Source: Chlorobium ferrooxidans DSM 13031 (GTDB taxonomy: Bacteria; Bacteroidota; Chlorobiia; Chlorobiales; Chlorobiaceae). Taken from it: a DNA stretch of 63,449 nt. Positions 8,764 to 20,300 of this stretch are shown piece by piece (positions within the stretch are counted from its first letter, which is position 1; each line of letters opens with the position of its first letter). The stretch is taken from NCBI RefSeq assembly GCF_000168715.1, contig NZ_AASE01000014.1:524-63972 (forward strand), in the 5' to 3' direction. A model generated the notes under the pieces. The model saw nothing but the letters and a program-made list of their open reading frames with translations, ran no database searches and was not told the DNA's origin. The translations under genes and the position numbers were made by a program.

Positions 8764-9610
8764 TGAATTTCTGCAGGATCCTGCAATGAAGCGGGCATTG
8801 ATTGGAGCGATTCTGGTCTCATGCAGCAGTGCCCCGCTGGGTGTATTTCTTGTCCTTCGCCGCATGAGTCTGCTCGGTGACATTATGGCGCACGCTATTC
8901 TGCCCGGTGTTGCGGCGGCTTTTATTCTCTTCGGCATGTCGATTCCGGCAATGAGTATCGGTGGTTTGGCTGCGGGGTTGACGGTTGCACTGCTGGCCGG
9001 GGTGGTATCGCGTTTTACCGCCTTGCGTGAAGATGCTTCTTTTGCAGCGCTCTATCTGATAGCCGTGGCCTCGGGCGTGTTGATGATCTCGCTGCATGGG
9101 ACGGCTCAGGATCTGGAGGATATTCTTTTTGGTGATGCCCGGTTACTGGATGAACAGATCCTTTCCGTTATGGCCGTTATCAGTGCATTGACGCTTCTGG
9201 CGCTTCTTCTGATCTATCGTACGCTTGTTGTCGAGTCATTTGACCCTGTTTTTCTGCGCACCGTACGGGGAAACGGAGGAGTGGTGCATGCGGTTTTTAT
9301 TACCCTTACCGTACTGAATATGGTCGCGAACTATCAGGCGATGGGGACGCTGATGTCGGCAGGACTTATGCTTGTTCCGGCTATTGCTTCACAGTTCTGG
9401 ACACAGCATATGCGAAGCATGCTTGCTCTCGCTGTTGCCCTGGCTGTCAGCGGATCACTGCTCGGCCTTATCATGGCTTTCAGCTGGAATCTCCCTTCCG
9501 GACCCTCCATAATTCTGATACTGGGGGGATTTTATCTCTTCTCCCTCCTGTTCGGGCGTTTTGGAAGCGTGAGGGCTCGATACTTCCCGTTCCGTCATTT
9601 TTCGAGGTAG
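8756..9610 (+). CDS. ABC-3 family metal transporter permease (ZnuB-like)
   Basis: 284 residues with about eight membrane segments. The LLGDIMAHAILPGVA segment near residue 40 and the MGTLMSAGLMLVPAIAS segment near residue 200 are hallmarks of ABC-3 permeases that carry Zn, Mn or Fe. The GTG start at 8756 lies inside the last codons of the ATPase gene and is preceded by ggaggaggag, an excellent Shine-Dalgarno, so translation is coupled. No substrate-binding protein gene lies next to the pair, so that part must be encoded elsewhere. Confidence 0.85.
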   Translation: MHSEFLQDPAMKRALIGAILVSCSSAPLGVFLVLRRMSLLGDIMAHAILPGVAAAFILFGMSIPAMSIGGLAAGLTVALLAGVVSRFTALREDASFAALYLIAVASGVLMISLHGTAQDLEDILFGDARLLDEQILSVMAVISALTLLALLLIYRTLVVESFDPVFLRTVRGNGGVVHAVFITLTVLNMVANYQAMGTLMSAGLMLVPAIASQFWTQHMRSMLALAVALAVSGSLLGLIMAFSWNLPSGPSIILILGGFYLFSLLFGRFGSVRARYFPFRHFSR

Positions 9611-9621
9611 AGTCCTGTTTT

Positions 9622-12600
9622 TCAGGGAGCAGGATCCTGAGTGACCGGCAGCACTTCATGTATTGCTGATGCTATCTGCACCATCTGAACCGGTTTATTC
9701 AGTGTCCTGGTGATACCGACCCGATTGATGGTCGAGAGGTCATGCACATTTTTCCCATAGCCGGAAATCATGATTATGGGGAGTTTCGGATCTGTTTTAT
9801 GGATCTCTTCAGCCAGCTCAAACCCGGTCATTTCCGGCATGGTAAGGTCGGTAATGAGCAGGTCGAACTGTTCGGGCTGCCGCCTGAACACTTCAAGTGC
9901 CTGCAGCGGGGAGTTCCGGGCATCTACATTGAAACCCAGTTTTGTAATCATGAGCGACATCACCTTCAGGGCAGCCTGTTCATCGTCAACGAGGAGAATG
10001 GTTCCGTGCCCATTGGCGTGTGTGCTGTTTGCTTGTCTCTTTTCGCTCTTTTCGTCAACCAGCGGAAGATAAATCTTGAAAGAGGTTCCTTTTCCTACAT
10101 GACTTTCAACAGCAATCTCCCCCCTGAAACTTTTGATGATGCCATGAACAACCGAGAGGCCGAGACCTGTTCCTTTATTGACCATTTTTGTGGTGAAGAA
10201 TGGTTCGAAGATTCTCTCCATTGTAGCTTCATCCATGCCGGTGCCGGTATCTGAAACCGTGAGCTGCAGACACCTTTTCGCATCAAGTTTCGGAAAAAGC
10301 CTCTGCGTATTGTTGTCAAGCATGATCTCCCTGAGCTCTATGGTCAGCACTCCGCCGGACGCTTCCATAGCCTGGAAGGCGTTGGTACAGAGGTTGACAA
10401 TAACCTGATGAAGTTTCGATGAGTCAGCCAGAATATTGCGGCAGTTTGTGTCAATGTGCTGCTCAATTCCGATGGTCACGGGGATTGATGGCCTGAGAAG
10501 TTTCAGGGCCTCCTCTATAACGGCCTGAACGCTTACGATTGCGGTAGTGCTCTCCTGAGACTTGCTGAAGGTGAGGATTTGCGATACCAGATGCCGTGCC
10601 CGTTCGGCCGCCATCATGATCTCATTGAAATATTCGTGCAACGGCTCCTCACTCGACAGGTTCATGATACCCATCTCTGCATATCCGAGTATCGGGGTGA
10701 GCAGGTTGTTGAAATCATGGGCAATGCCGCCGGCAAGTGTTCCTATGGTTTCAAGGCGCTGGGACTTGCGGAGTCGCGACTCAAGCATGTTTTTCTCTTC
10801 CTCTTCCTTTTTCCTCTCGGAAATATCAATCACAATAGCGGCAAAACGGACCACCTTTCCCCCGGAATTCCTGTATGGCGTTCCCCTTGACATGAGCCAT
10901 CGAAAGGAGCCGTCAACCTGACGTGTACGCCAGATGCTGTTGAATTCACTCCCGTTCTCTATTGCGTCTCGGTACTCCATCTGTATCTTTTCCCGGTCTT
11001 CCGGAGTGATGGTCTCCAGCCAGTTGTCAATGGTAGCTTCAACGCTGTGCGGTTCGAGTCCGAAGAGTTTCCATAATTCCTCAGACCAGATGTTGGTACC
11101 GGTTTCCAGCATACTCTCCCAGGTGCCGGCATTGGTTGCCGACATAATGAGATGCATCCGCTCATTAATGGCAATCAGTGACTCCTGGAATTGTTTGCGC
11201 TCGGTGAAGTCAATGATGATCGAATAGAGCAGGGACTTGCCCTGGATGGTAATCGGGCCGCTTACAACCTCAACATCACGGAAAGAGCCGTCGGCAAGGC
11301 AGTGGCGGAAAATAAAATAGTTACGCTCCTCTTTTTTGGCTCGCTGCATTTCGGCCTGAATTTCGGTAGCACTCAGTAAGTTGATCTGGCTGATATTCAT
11401 CCGGCAGAGCTCCTCAAGCGTCCAGCCGTAGTAGGAGACGGCGGCAGGATTGGCATCAATAATGCTGCCGTTATCCGGATCCACAATCAGCATGACGGTA
11501 TGTTTGTTCTGAAAGAGACTCCGGTAGCGGGCTTCACTCTGCTTTATTTTGAGATCCACCTCTTCACGTTCCTTGCGGTTTCGCTGCATCGTGATTCCGT
11601 AGGCCATATTGTCGGCCATGGAGGAGAGCAGCGCCGTCTCTTCATCGTTAAAGGCATCGGTCTTGTCAGAATAGATATTCAACACCCCGAATACATGATC
11701 ATCAGTTTTCAGGGGAAGCCCCAGTGAGGAGATATATCCGCGCGCCAGAGCCTCTTTGCGCCATGGAGCGAAACGGGGGTCGGCCTGCATGTTCCTTGTG
11801 GTAAAGGGCCTGCCGGTGCGAACAGCACTCCCTCCGGGCCCCTGTCCATGTTCATTATCTCCCCAGGAGACCTTGAGCGTCTCAAGGTAACCCGCATCGT
11901 AACCGGCTTTGGCTACAGGCAGAACACTTTTTTCCTCGTCATCAAGTGCATAACCCACCCAGGTCATGCGGTACCCTCCGGTTTCAACGATAATGGTGCA
12001 GATCTGTTGCAAGAGTTCCTCTTCGGATTGGGCATGCAGCAGAGCCTGATTGCAGTTGTTGATAGCCTGAAGTGCGCGGCTCCGCTTTTGAAGTTCGGTA
12101 ATATCGGAGAGAATCAGCTGGCATTCATCACTCTTGCTGAGGTGCACAGCCTCCACACGAACGTTGTGACCCTGTGGAGGAGTTTGAGCTTCCGCAGCCG
12201 GAATGCCTTCAGCTGACAGGAGTACTATTTCACAGCAGCCCGGTGCTTTCAGCTTGAAGATGCTCTCCAAGAGCGCTCTGTATACAGGAATGTACTCCGG
12301 AGCAATAAAGCGCAGGAAAGGTTCATTGATCAACCTGGTGCGCTCCACTCCGAGCATTCGGGATGAGGTCAGGTTGGCCTGGATGATTTTGCCCTTATTG
12401 GAAATAGTCAGATAGCCAAGAGGGGAGAAGTCATAAAGCGACGTGTAATGATCAAGAGAGCTCTCAAGTTCGGCTCTTGAATGCATAAGCTCTTCCTGCT
12501 GCATCTCAAGCTCAAGCTGATGAACCGAGAGCTCATGGATAATACGGCGCATATCCTGGGGTGACGTCAATGCATCAGGATCAATACTCAGCTTGTCCCG

Positions 12601-12666
12601 CAGTCGTTGTTCAGCAAGAAGCCGGAGTTCTGATGATGGCTCTGCAGTGACTCTCTTTTTATTCAT
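9622..12666 (-). CDS. Multi-PAS/GAF hybrid sensor histidine kinase with receiver domain
   Basis: 1014 residues, soluble, no membrane segment. Domains in order: N-terminal coiled region (about 1-70), PAS (about 70-180), GAF (about 200-360, [11 protein letters not shown]), PAS (about 385-490), PAS with PAC motif (about 505-625, [14 protein letters not shown]), HisKA with the phospho-acceptor His near 649 ([11 protein letters not shown]), HATPase (N box [11 protein letters not shown] boxes DTGTGMDE and [11 protein letters not shown]) and a C-terminal receiver (phospho-acceptor Asp near 939 in [11 protein letters not shown]). No output domain or partner regulator is adjacent. Signals bound by the PAS and GAF domains cannot be predicted. 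It ends only 11 bases from the convergent permease. Confidence 0.9.
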   Translation of the reverse strand: MNKKRVTAEPSSELRLLAEQRLRDKLSIDPDALTSPQDMRRIIHELSVHQLELEMQQEELMHSRAELESSLDHYTSLYDFSPLGYLTISNKGKIIQANLTSSRMLGVERTRLINEPFLRFIAPEYIPVYRALLESIFKLKAPGCCEIVLLSAEGIPAAEAQTPPQGHNVRVEAVHLSKSDECQLILSDITELQKRSRALQAINNCNQALLHAQSEEELLQQICTIIVETGGYRMTWVGYALDDEEKSVLPVAKAGYDAGYLETLKVSWGDNEHGQGPGGSAVRTGRPFTTRNMQADPRFAPWRKEALARGYISSLGLPLKTDDHVFGVLNIYSDKTDAFNDEETALLSSMADNMAYGITMQRNRKEREEVDLKIKQSEARYRSLFQNKHTVMLIVDPDNGSIIDANPAAVSYYGWTLEELCRMNISQINLLSATEIQAEMQRAKKEERNYFIFRHCLADGSFRDVEVVSGPITIQGKSLLYSIIIDFTERKQFQESLIAINERMHLIMSATNAGTWESMLETGTNIWSEELWKLFGLEPHSVEATIDNWLETITPEDREKIQMEYRDAIENGSEFNSIWRTRQVDGSFRWLMSRGTPYRNSGGKVVRFAAIVIDISERKKEEEEKNMLESRLRKSQRLETIGTLAGGIAHDFNNLLTPILGYAEMGIMNLSSEEPLHEYFNEIMMAAERARHLVSQILTFSKSQESTTAIVSVQAVIEEALKLLRPSIPVTIGIEQHIDTNCRNILADSSKLHQVIVNLCTNAFQAMEASGGVLTIELREIMLDNNTQRLFPKLDAKRCLQLTVSDTGTGMDEATMERIFEPFFTTKMVNKGTGLGLSVVHGIIKSFRGEIAVESHVGKGTSFKIYLPLVDEKSEKRQANSTHANGHGTILLVDDEQAALKVMSLMITKLGFNVDARNSPLQALEVFRRQPEQFDLLITDLTMPEMTGFELAEEIHKTDPKLPIIMISGYGKNVHDLSTINRVGITRTLNKPVQMVQIASAIHEVLPVTQDPAP

Positions 12667-12909
12667 GAACGGGTATTCAGGCTCCTCGGGAGGTGACGCA
12701 AGGATGTTAATTCAATAATACCAAATGTAGTGGATTATTTCCCTTTTTTTATGGAGATGGTGCCTGAAGACCATGCACCTGCTGTCAGACCGGCATTAGG
12801 ACAGAGAGGAGAGGGGTGGGGGAGAAGAGATATCCCGGCATCTGATTTCGGAAAATTCGATACCGGGGATTGCTGCTCAATTGAGGGAGGAGAGCTACAG
12901 TGTTCCCGG

Positions 12910-14166
12910 TTACCTGGTGCGTCCCGGTCTGGATGACCAGCGTTTCGGCGCAGTTTTGGCCGGGGGTTTCGGGCCGGGGTGGCCTGAATTTCCTCTCCCG
13001 TTCTGTTTCGGTGCCTTGACCGGATTGTGATCGATCAGGGGGAAGGGGTGATTGTCAATAACGGGGATTTTTTTGCCGATCAGTTTTTCAATATCCCGCA
13101 GGTACTCTTTCTCCTCGGCATCGCAAAAAGAGTATGCCGTGCCTTTTGCTCCGGCTCTTCCTGTCCTTCCGATGCGGTGGACGTAGGTTTCAGCAATATT
13201 TGAGATCTCAAAGTTGATCACATACTCCAGTTCATCAACGTCAATGCCGCGGGCGGCGATATCCGTTGCCACCAGAACACGGGTAGTCTGGTTCTTGAAG
13301 TTCGACAGCGCTCGCTGGCGGGCATTCTGTGCCTTGTTACCATGAATGGCCTCGGCACGGATATTATGATGCGACAGGAATTTAACGACCTTGTCAGCCC
13401 CGTGTTTTGTGCGGGTAAAGACCAGAGCAGTTTTAATACTCTGATCTTTGAGAATATCAACCAGAAGGCTGTTTTTATTTCCCTTGTCAACAAAATAGAT
13501 GTGCTGCTGAATGATATCAACGGTTGACGATATCGGGGTTACCGAGACCTCGGAAGGGTTATGCAGTATGGTGCCCGCAAGCCTGACGATCTCCGGCGGT
13601 AGTGTGGCTGAAAAGAAGAGGGATTGTTTCTTCTTTGGCAGTACGGCCAGTACTTTTTTGATGTCGTGGATAAAACCCATGTCGAGCATGCGGTCAGCTT
13701 CATCCAGCACAAATATTTCAACATCCCGCAAATTGAGAAATCCCTGATTCATGAGATCAAGCAGTCGGCCCGGAGTGGCAATAACAATGTCGACTCCGTT
13801 TCTCAAGGCTGAAATCTGGGGGTTCTGATTGACCCCTCCGAAGATGACCGTATTGTTCAGTCCGGTATGACGACCGTAGGCCCTGAAGCTTTCACCGATC
13901 TGGATGGCAAGCTCTCTGGTCGGGGTGAGAATAAGGCTTCTGATTTTCCGTTTTTTCTCATTGCTATGGCTCTCGCTCAGCAGCTGAAGAATCGGAATGG
14001 CAAACGCCGCTGTTTTTCCTGTACCTGTCTGGGCACAGCCAAGAAGGTCATTGCCCTGAAGTACAATCGGAATCGCTTCGGCCTGTATCGGGGTCGGGGT
14101 TGTATACCCCTCTTCCTGAAGCGATTTTAAAATTGGCTCTATAATGTCCAAAGAGTGAAATTGCAT
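12910..14166 (-). CDS. rhlE: DEAD-box ATP-dependent RNA helicase, RhlE type
   Basis: 418 residues. Helicase motifs in order: Q motif TPTPIQAEAIP, Walker A AQTGTGKT, PTRELA, TPGRLLD, DEAD, SAT, ARGID and HRIGRTGRAG, followed by a basic Gly/Pro/Lys-rich tail that probably binds RNA. The EFHSL-like N-terminus and short tail fit RhlE, an RNA-unwinding helicase of ribosome assembly, RNA decay and cold adaptation. The 243-base gap to the kinase gene (12667-12909) shows no gene. Confidence 0.87.
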   Translation of the reverse strand: MQFHSLDIIEPILKSLQEEGYTTPTPIQAEAIPIVLQGNDLLGCAQTGTGKTAAFAIPILQLLSESHSNEKKRKIRSLILTPTRELAIQIGESFRAYGRHTGLNNTVIFGGVNQNPQISALRNGVDIVIATPGRLLDLMNQGFLNLRDVEIFVLDEADRMLDMGFIHDIKKVLAVLPKKKQSLFFSATLPPEIVRLAGTILHNPSEVSVTPISSTVDIIQQHIYFVDKGNKNSLLVDILKDQSIKTALVFTRTKHGADKVVKFLSHHNIRAEAIHGNKAQNARQRALSNFKNQTTRVLVATDIAARGIDVDELEYVINFEISNIAETYVHRIGRTGRAGAKGTAYSFCDAEEKEYLRDIEKLIGKKIPVIDNHPFPLIDHNPVKAPKQNGRGNSGHPGPKPPAKTAPKRWSSRPGRTR

Positions 14167-14326
14167 ATGGTAAATAATTGTTCAATTGTTCGTTATGGTA
14201 ACTTCGACTATATGTATGGTTGTTATGCCCACCACATATTCCGAGGTTGCGCATAACCGGTTCACTGCAGACGGTCATCTGAACAGGTGACGACAGTCTG
14301 CAAGCAGAACCTCTTCCGGATTGTTT

Positions 14327-15493
14327 TCAGGCCGCCGGAGCAATGACGCTGTTCAGCGAGATTTCAGAAATGACGGCAACAATATTCTCGACAACCTTTT
14401 TGTTGAAAGCTGTCGGCATAAGCTTGTCGTGTGTAGGCTTGATGGAGTAGGCGATTGAGGAGGCCACCGCCATTTTTATCTCCGGAGTGACCTGTTTGAT
14501 ACCCGTCTTCAGCAATCCTTTGAAGAGTCCGGGGAAGACCAGGGCGTTATTGACCTGATTGGGAAAGTCGGATCGGCCGGTGCCGACAATGGATGCTCCG
14601 GCCCTGAATGCGAGATCAGGCATGATTTCAGGAGTAGGATTTGCCATGGCAAAGATGAACGGCTCACTCTTCATCCCTTTTACCATGCTCTCGGTCACGA
14701 TGTTTCCTTTTGATACGCCGACAAAAACATCGGCACCCGTCATGGTGCTCTGCAGATCACCCTTATGCTTCGCCCTGTTGCTGACTCTGGCAATGGCCTG
14801 TTTGATCGGATTCATTCCCGGCCGGCCTTCGTAGATAGCGCCCTGGGTATCAACGAGCACAACATCCTTGACTTCGGCATAGATCAGGAGTCTTGCGATT
14901 GCAATACCTGCAGCACCGGCGCCATTGATGACCACATGGAGTTCATTCAGATTACGGCCGGTTACACGGCAGGCATTGATCATTGCCGCAAGGGTGACAA
15001 TGGCTGTTCCGTCCTGGTCGTCATGAAAAACCGGAATGGAGAGTTCGTTTTCAAGCCGTTCAAGGATCTCAAAACAGCGCGGAGCGGAAATGTCCTCCAG
15101 ATTGATGCCTCCAAAACTGGGCTCGATAAGCTTGCAGAATTTTACGATATCGTCGACATCGGTAGAGTTTATGCAGAGGGGGATGGCATCAATATCCGCG
15201 AATGACTTGAAGATTATGGATTTGCCTTCCATTACCGGCATGGCGGCTTCAGGCCCGAGGTTTCCCAGACCCAGTATAGCCGTTCCGTCAGAGACTATCG
15301 CGACCTGATTGGCCCGGTTGGTCAAGGTGAAGGATTTGGTTTTATCATGACCGATTTCAGTACAGACCGCAGCAACTCCCGGAGTGTAGGCCAGAGAGAG
15401 ATCGTTTTTGGTTTTAAGGCTGACCTTTGATCGGATTTCGATTTTACCTCTTGATTTGAGGTGCAGTGCAATTGACTCTTTGGAGTAGTTCAT
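14327..15493 (-). CDS. NAD(P)-dependent malic enzyme, short MaeB-type
   Basis: The enzyme interconverts malate with pyruvate plus CO2. The 388-residue length is that of the single-domain bacterial form without the phosphotransacetylase tail. Key segments: YTPGVA near residue 37, SDGTAILGLGNLGP, INLEDISAP, the metal-binding FHDDQDGTA, the dinucleotide fold GAGAAGIA, and FAMANPTPE. In a green sulfur bacterium it would link the reductive TCA cycle to pyruvate and supply NADPH. Cofactor choice (NAD or NADP) is not settled by what I see. Confidence 0.9.
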   Translation of the reverse strand: MNYSKESIALHLKSRGKIEIRSKVSLKTKNDLSLAYTPGVAAVCTEIGHDKTKSFTLTNRANQVAIVSDGTAILGLGNLGPEAAMPVMEGKSIIFKSFADIDAIPLCINSTDVDDIVKFCKLIEPSFGGINLEDISAPRCFEILERLENELSIPVFHDDQDGTAIVTLAAMINACRVTGRNLNELHVVINGAGAAGIAIARLLIYAEVKDVVLVDTQGAIYEGRPGMNPIKQAIARVSNRAKHKGDLQSTMTGADVFVGVSKGNIVTESMVKGMKSEPFIFAMANPTPEIMPDLAFRAGASIVGTGRSDFPNQVNNALVFPGLFKGLLKTGIKQVTPEIKMAVASSIAYSIKPTHDKLMPTAFNKKVVENIVAVISEISLNSVIAPAA

Positions 15494-16212
15494 TTTGTTC
15501 AGGAACCCGGGTTTCCTGTGAAGATTTAAAGGTAAATGTGGTGAATTCAGCTCTCGTACTGAGTATTTCTCTGAAAGCCCTCAAGCTTTCCAAAAAATAA
15601 CGTACCTGCGGAAAGGGTGAATGAAAGGCAGGGCAATATAGATTATTTTCTCGTTCTTAACGTGTTTGATCCAAATAAATTAGTTCAACATATATTTCGT
15701 TGTACTACAATAATTTACAAGAATCCGCCACTAAACGTTCCCTTTGGCGGGTAGTACGTCAGAATTCAGTCGCGTCATTTGCTGACAGGGTATTCCATCA
15801 CGAAAGGCTTTGTTTATAGCTCTTTTTACAGTCGTGTGAGTACGTAAAGCTTGCGCGATAATGGCGTAAATCGTATTTTTCGCTATAGCGTGACCACTCT
15901 CGTTGTTGATGATGGGCGGGGTTTATCCTCAATAGCCCATGCTCTACTGAATGAATATGGTATGCAATATGCCGTATTGCCGGTATTTACTTCTTTTGTT
16001 TTTATCGTCAATTTTAAGCGGTCAACGTTACGCACAACGTGCTGAAGCACCAGAGCGGGCGGTATGAGGAGCATCCGGTATGCTCACGCGCTCTTTTCCC
16101 GCAGCAGATCGTACAGCTCCTGTTTCAGCTCGCTCTTCGTTGAGCAAGCGGGATATACCTGCAGGGTATGGGCTGGTTCAATAGACTTCATTCAATCTGA
16201 AATAGTACTCTT
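15494..16212. other. 719-base gap with decayed coding remnants
   Basis: No intact gene is supportable. On the minus strand two open stretches in different frames abut at about 15900: 15883-16074 (contains RNVDRLKLTIKTKEVNTGN) and a startless one covering about 15730-15910 (contains AQALRTHTTVKRAINKAF). They could be one gene broken by a frameshift. A 35-codon minus ORF (16084-16191) ends KSELKQELYDLLREKSA. The rest is AT-rich leader for the cold-shock gene. Confidence 0.35.
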
Positions 16213-16431
16213 ATGGCAAAAAGTGTCGTAAAGTGGTTTGATGGCAAAAAAGGGTACGGCTTTATTGTCAATCCTGACGGGGGAGAGGATATTTTTGTTC
16301 ACTACTCCACCATTGATTCCGTACACCGCTTCAAGTTTCTCAATCAGGATGCTGAAGTGGATTTTGAGCTTGATGATTCCAAGCAGAGATTGCAGGCCAG
16401 GTATGTCAAGGAGATCTCCATTGCCTCCTGA
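16213..16431 (+). CDS. Cold-shock domain protein (CspA family)
   Basis: 72 residues, one cold-shock domain. The RNA-binding motifs RNP1 (KGYGFI) and RNP2 (DIFVHYS) are intact, so it should be a single-strand nucleic-acid-binding OB-fold protein acting as an RNA chaperone. The ATG at 16213 gives the usual N-terminus (MAKSVVKWF). It is a single-gene unit ending at a strong terminator shared with the convergent HU gene. Its leader of more than 150 bases may carry cold-responsive RNA structure, which I cannot fold here. Confidence 0.93.
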   Translation: MAKSVVKWFDGKKGYGFIVNPDGGEDIFVHYSTIDSVHRFKFLNQDAEVDFELDDSKQRLQARYVKEISIAS

Positions 16432-16449
16432 GCGCTGAACTCCGCAAAA

Positions 16450-16487
16450 AAAAAGTCCATCATGCCTCGTTGCATGATGGACTTTTT
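16450..16487. terminator. Strong bidirectional terminator between csp and HU genes
   Basis: A perfect stem (aaaaagtccatcatgc / gcatgatggacttttt) with a 6-base loop, flanked by A and T runs, sits between the two convergent stops. It should end transcription from both directions. Confidence 0.88.
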
Positions 16488-16511
16488 TATAAAAACTGCA
16501 AAACGCTTCTG

Positions 16512-16787
16512 TCAGCCGCCAACTTCATCCTTCAGCGATTTCCCGGGTCTGAACTTTACCACTTTTTTTGCGGCAATGGTTATGGTTTTGCCGGTCTGGG
16601 GATTGCGTCCCTGACGAGCAGCCCTGTCTACAGTTGCGAAGGTGCCGAAACCGGCAAGTGGCACATCGTTACCGTTTTTCAATGAGGCTTTTACAATACC
16701 GATAAAGGCCGTGAGAGCCCGGTCAGCATCTGCTTTGGTCAGTTTGGCCTGCGCGGCAATTTTCTCGATCAATTCGGCTTTAGACAT
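16512..16787 (-). CDS. hup: HU-family histone-like DNA-binding protein
   Basis: 91 residues. The N-terminal helices ([14 protein letters not shown]), the LAGFGTF turn and the beta-arm consensus [10 protein letters not shown] are intact, followed by the [10 protein letters not shown] end. HU bends and compacts DNA as a dimer and supports replication, recombination and transcription. It is a single-gene unit facing the cold-shock gene across a shared terminator. Confidence 0.93.
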   Translation of the reverse strand: MSKAELIEKIAAQAKLTKADADRALTAFIGIVKASLKNGNDVPLAGFGTFATVDRAARQGRNPQTGKTITIAAKKVVKFRPGKSLKDEVGG

Positions 16788-17320
16788 AGGGTGTATATTT
16801 TTAGGGTTAAGGAAAAAGTATGTATCAGGTCAAATTGGTGATTACCTATTGCGTCAGTACCTCTGTTATGAACGTGCAGGAGCAGGCTGATCCTCTTTCC
16901 CTGAGCATAATCCGCTGCTCGTTTGTTGCAAAACCGGTTTTGAGACAGGAGCGGCAGCGTCATTGATGCTGTGATTTTGCTCGCTGATTATAAAATAAAC
17001 CAAAATATATATAAACTTTCAAAGTTCACGCTGTCGTTATACGCAACCAATACGCCGCTCCTGCCATTATTTTATACCTTTTCCATAAATATTGTTATAC
17101 AGACCATATTTTCAGCATCAATTTTGTGCAAAGTGATCTATTTTTTATGCTGATACAAGCGGAGTGAGATGGCCGGGCAATGAGCAGATTTTGTTTGACA
17201 TACTCCTCCTCCCTTGCTGTATCGCATTACGGTAACTGCCGTTTAATGCTGAAGGTCAAGAAGAGATGAATTTGAGTGGTTACTGTGCATTCTGAACTGA
17301 TAAACCCCTGAACCTGCTCC
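16788..17320. other. 533-base AT-rich gap between HU and recC
   Basis: No gene is seen. The middle (about 16970-17160) is very AT-rich. The region must hold the leftward HU promoter and the rightward recC promoter. A weak rightward candidate is TTGACA at about 17196 with a poor -10 seventeen bases on. Confidence 0.4.
16929..16942. promoter_or_regulatory. Perfect 14-bp palindrome upstream of HU
   Basis: caaaaccggttttg is fully self-complementary and lies about 140 bases upstream of the HU start. It could bind a dimeric regulator. No second copy was noticed, so the role is open. Confidence 0.3.
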
Positions 17321-20300
17321 ATGCCACTTAATCTCTACACAAGCAACCGGATGGAAGTTCTGGTTGCTGCTCTTGGCGATACGCTTTGCAGGCCGTTGAC
17401 CTCTGCATTGCAGAGCGAGATGATCGTTCTGCAGAGCAGGGGTATGCAGCGCTGGCTTTCAATGGAGCTTGCCAGTCGTTTCGGAGTCTGGGCCAATGGT
17501 CACTATCCCTTTCCAAATGCAATGGTTACCGGGTTGTTTGAGTGTATGCAGCTCGATCAACCTGACAGTTCATCGTTTTCAAAGGAGGTGATGACCTGGA
17601 AAATTATCCGTCTTCTCGGGGAGATGACAGAGCTTGAGGTTTTCAGGCCGCTTCAAACCTATCTTGCCGATGACCGGAACGGTCTGAAATGCTTCCAGCT
17701 TGCCGGTAAAATTGCCGATACCTTTGACCAGTACACCCTTTTTCGCTCCGACCTGCTTTCAGGCTGGGAGGCGATGGAGGATTCCGGGGCCGGGGAGTGG
17801 CAGGCGGTACTGTGGCGTAAGCTGGTGGATGAGGCTTCCGGAAAACACCGGGGGAGCCTGAAGGATGAGTTCTGCAGAAAGATCAGAAGCCGCCAGGGTC
17901 ACGTTGCCCGGTTTCCTGAACGGATCGCTCTTTTCGGTATCTCCTCTCTTCCCGGATTTTATCTGGAGATGCTCTCTGCGGTTTCGGAAATCGTTGACGT
18001 CAATCTTTTTATCCTGAGCCCGACAAAGGAGTACTGGGGTGATATTGTCTCCAGAAGAAGGGTTGCCGGGATGCCTGCTGCCGAAAAGGCTTTGCATACC
18101 GAAGGCAATCCGCTGCTTGCTTCACTTGGCACCATTGGCCGCGATTTTTCCGGGATGGTTCTTGAGCTGAACGATGATGCCGTCGTTGAGGAGGAGCTCT
18201 ATGTTGATCCGGGAGAGGATTCGCTTCTCCATCTCGTGCAGTCAGATATGCTCAATCTCGCTGATACGGGATCGGATGGCGTACGGCGTAAGGTTGATGC
18301 AGCGGATCGCTCCGTGCATATTCACTCCTGTCACAGCCCGCTCAGAGAGATTGAGGTTTTGCATGATAACCTGCTGTTCATGCTTGACGAACTGCCCGGT
18401 CTCAAACCCAGAGATATCCTTGTGATGCTGACGGATGTTGAAGCCTACTCTTCATATATTTCAACGGTTTTTGGCCGTAGCGGAGAGGGGGTTCCGGCTC
18501 TGCCATACACCATCGCCGATCGCACGTTTCTCAATGAGGGTGAGATTGCTTCATCGATGCTCAAACTGCTCGATATCGAGGGGAGCCGCATGACGGCGCC
18601 GCAGCTCTTTGACCTGCTCTCCACTCCACCGGTGAGCCGAAGATTCAACCTTGAAGAGAGCGGCCTGGAAACCATACGGGAGTGGATTGAGGAAACGAAC
18701 ATCAGGTGGGGTATCAACGAATCGGACCGGGAGGCAAGGGATCTTCCCGCATACCGGGAGAACTCGTGGCGGGCCGGTCTTGACCGTCTCCTTCTGGGCT
18801 GCGCCATGCCGGAGAGTGGCGAGCTGTTTGCTGGAATTCTTCCCTGTGAAGATATGGAGGGAGGGGCTGTTGAACTGCTCGGAATCCTTGCCGGTTTTAT
18901 CGATTCCATTGAAAGGCTTGCAATCCGGATCAGGAGTGCGCGTACTCTTGAAGAGTGGCAGGAGTTCTTCCTTGCCATGCTCAATGAGTTTATCAAGGCC
19001 GATGAGGAGTCCGAAAGAGAACTTGCGGCCATTCATGGCGTGGTGAACACAATCAGCGACTTTGGCCCGAAATCCCGTTTTACAGGGGAGGTTCAGCCTG
19101 CGGTGATGCTCTCCTGGCTGCGGATGAATCTTGAACAGGAGGAGCACGGTCTGGGGTTTATGACCGGCGCAATAACCTTCTGCTCCATGCTGCCGATGCG
19201 GAGCATTCCTTTCAGGGTTATTGCCATGCTGGGCATGAATGACGGGGCATTTCCACGTCAGGATCGCTCTCCGGGCTTCGATTTTATCGCCAGGGAGCCC
19301 CGCCGGGGGGATCGCTCGAAACGGAGCGAGGACCGATACCTTTTTCTTGAAACACTCCTTTCCGCCCGTGATCGGCTTTACCTGAGCTATGTGGGTCAGA
19401 GTGTTCGGGATAACAGTGAAATTCCTCCCTCTGTGCTCATAAGCGAACTGCTCGATGCCATAGAGCGGGGGTTTCTCTTTTCCGGCAATGAGCGTGCTGA
19501 AAAGCGCCTTGTTGTCCGCCATCGCCTCCAGGCCTTCAATGCGGCATATTTTACCAAGGGGTCACCTCTTTTCAGTTATTCACGGGAGAACTTTCAGGCG
19601 CTTGCGGGTTTTGCTTCAGCAGGCAGTAGCTCCGTTCCCTTTATTGATGAGCCGATAGAGGCGCTCTCCGAAGAGCATAAAACCGTTTCCCTTGACCGGT
19701 TGATCCGTTTTTATGATAACCCGGCGGCGTTTTTTCTTTCCGAACGCCTCGGGATACGATTCGGAGGGTCAATCAAGCCGCTTGAAGAGCGGGAACCCTT
19801 CTCTGTCGGCGGGCTTGACGGCTATTATATGAAGCAGGAGCTGCTCGACGAGGAGCTTCAGGGAGGCAATCCCGAACGTCTGCTGCCGATTTTTCGCGCC
19901 AGGGGTCTCCTTCCTCCTGCCCGGCACGGCGAGATGGTGTTCCGGAAGATGGTTGATGAGGTAAAGGCCTTTGGCGGAGTGGTGCGACAGAAAACCGGAG
20001 GAGGAGCGCCTCTTGCCCCGCTCAATGCAGAGCTTCAGCTTGGTACTTTCCGGCTCACCGGTTCTCTTGAGCGGCTTTCCACCTCCTGCCGGATGCAGGT
20101 GCGCTGTGCATCCATGAAGCCGAGAGATCAGATACGGAGCTGGATTGAACATCTGGTGCTCAATGTCGTTGCACCGGAGGGTTACCCGCATGAGAGTGTG
20201 CTGGTGATGCAGGATAAGGCAAAACGATACCGATCGGTTCAGGATGCCCCGTTGCTTCTTGAGAGAGTGCTCGACTACTTCTGGGAGGGTCAGAGAGATC

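Noticed and set aside
12730..12936. Plus-strand ORF in the gap before rhlE
   Set aside because: It runs into the 3' end of rhlE on the opposite strand and has no ribosome-binding site or recognisable domain.
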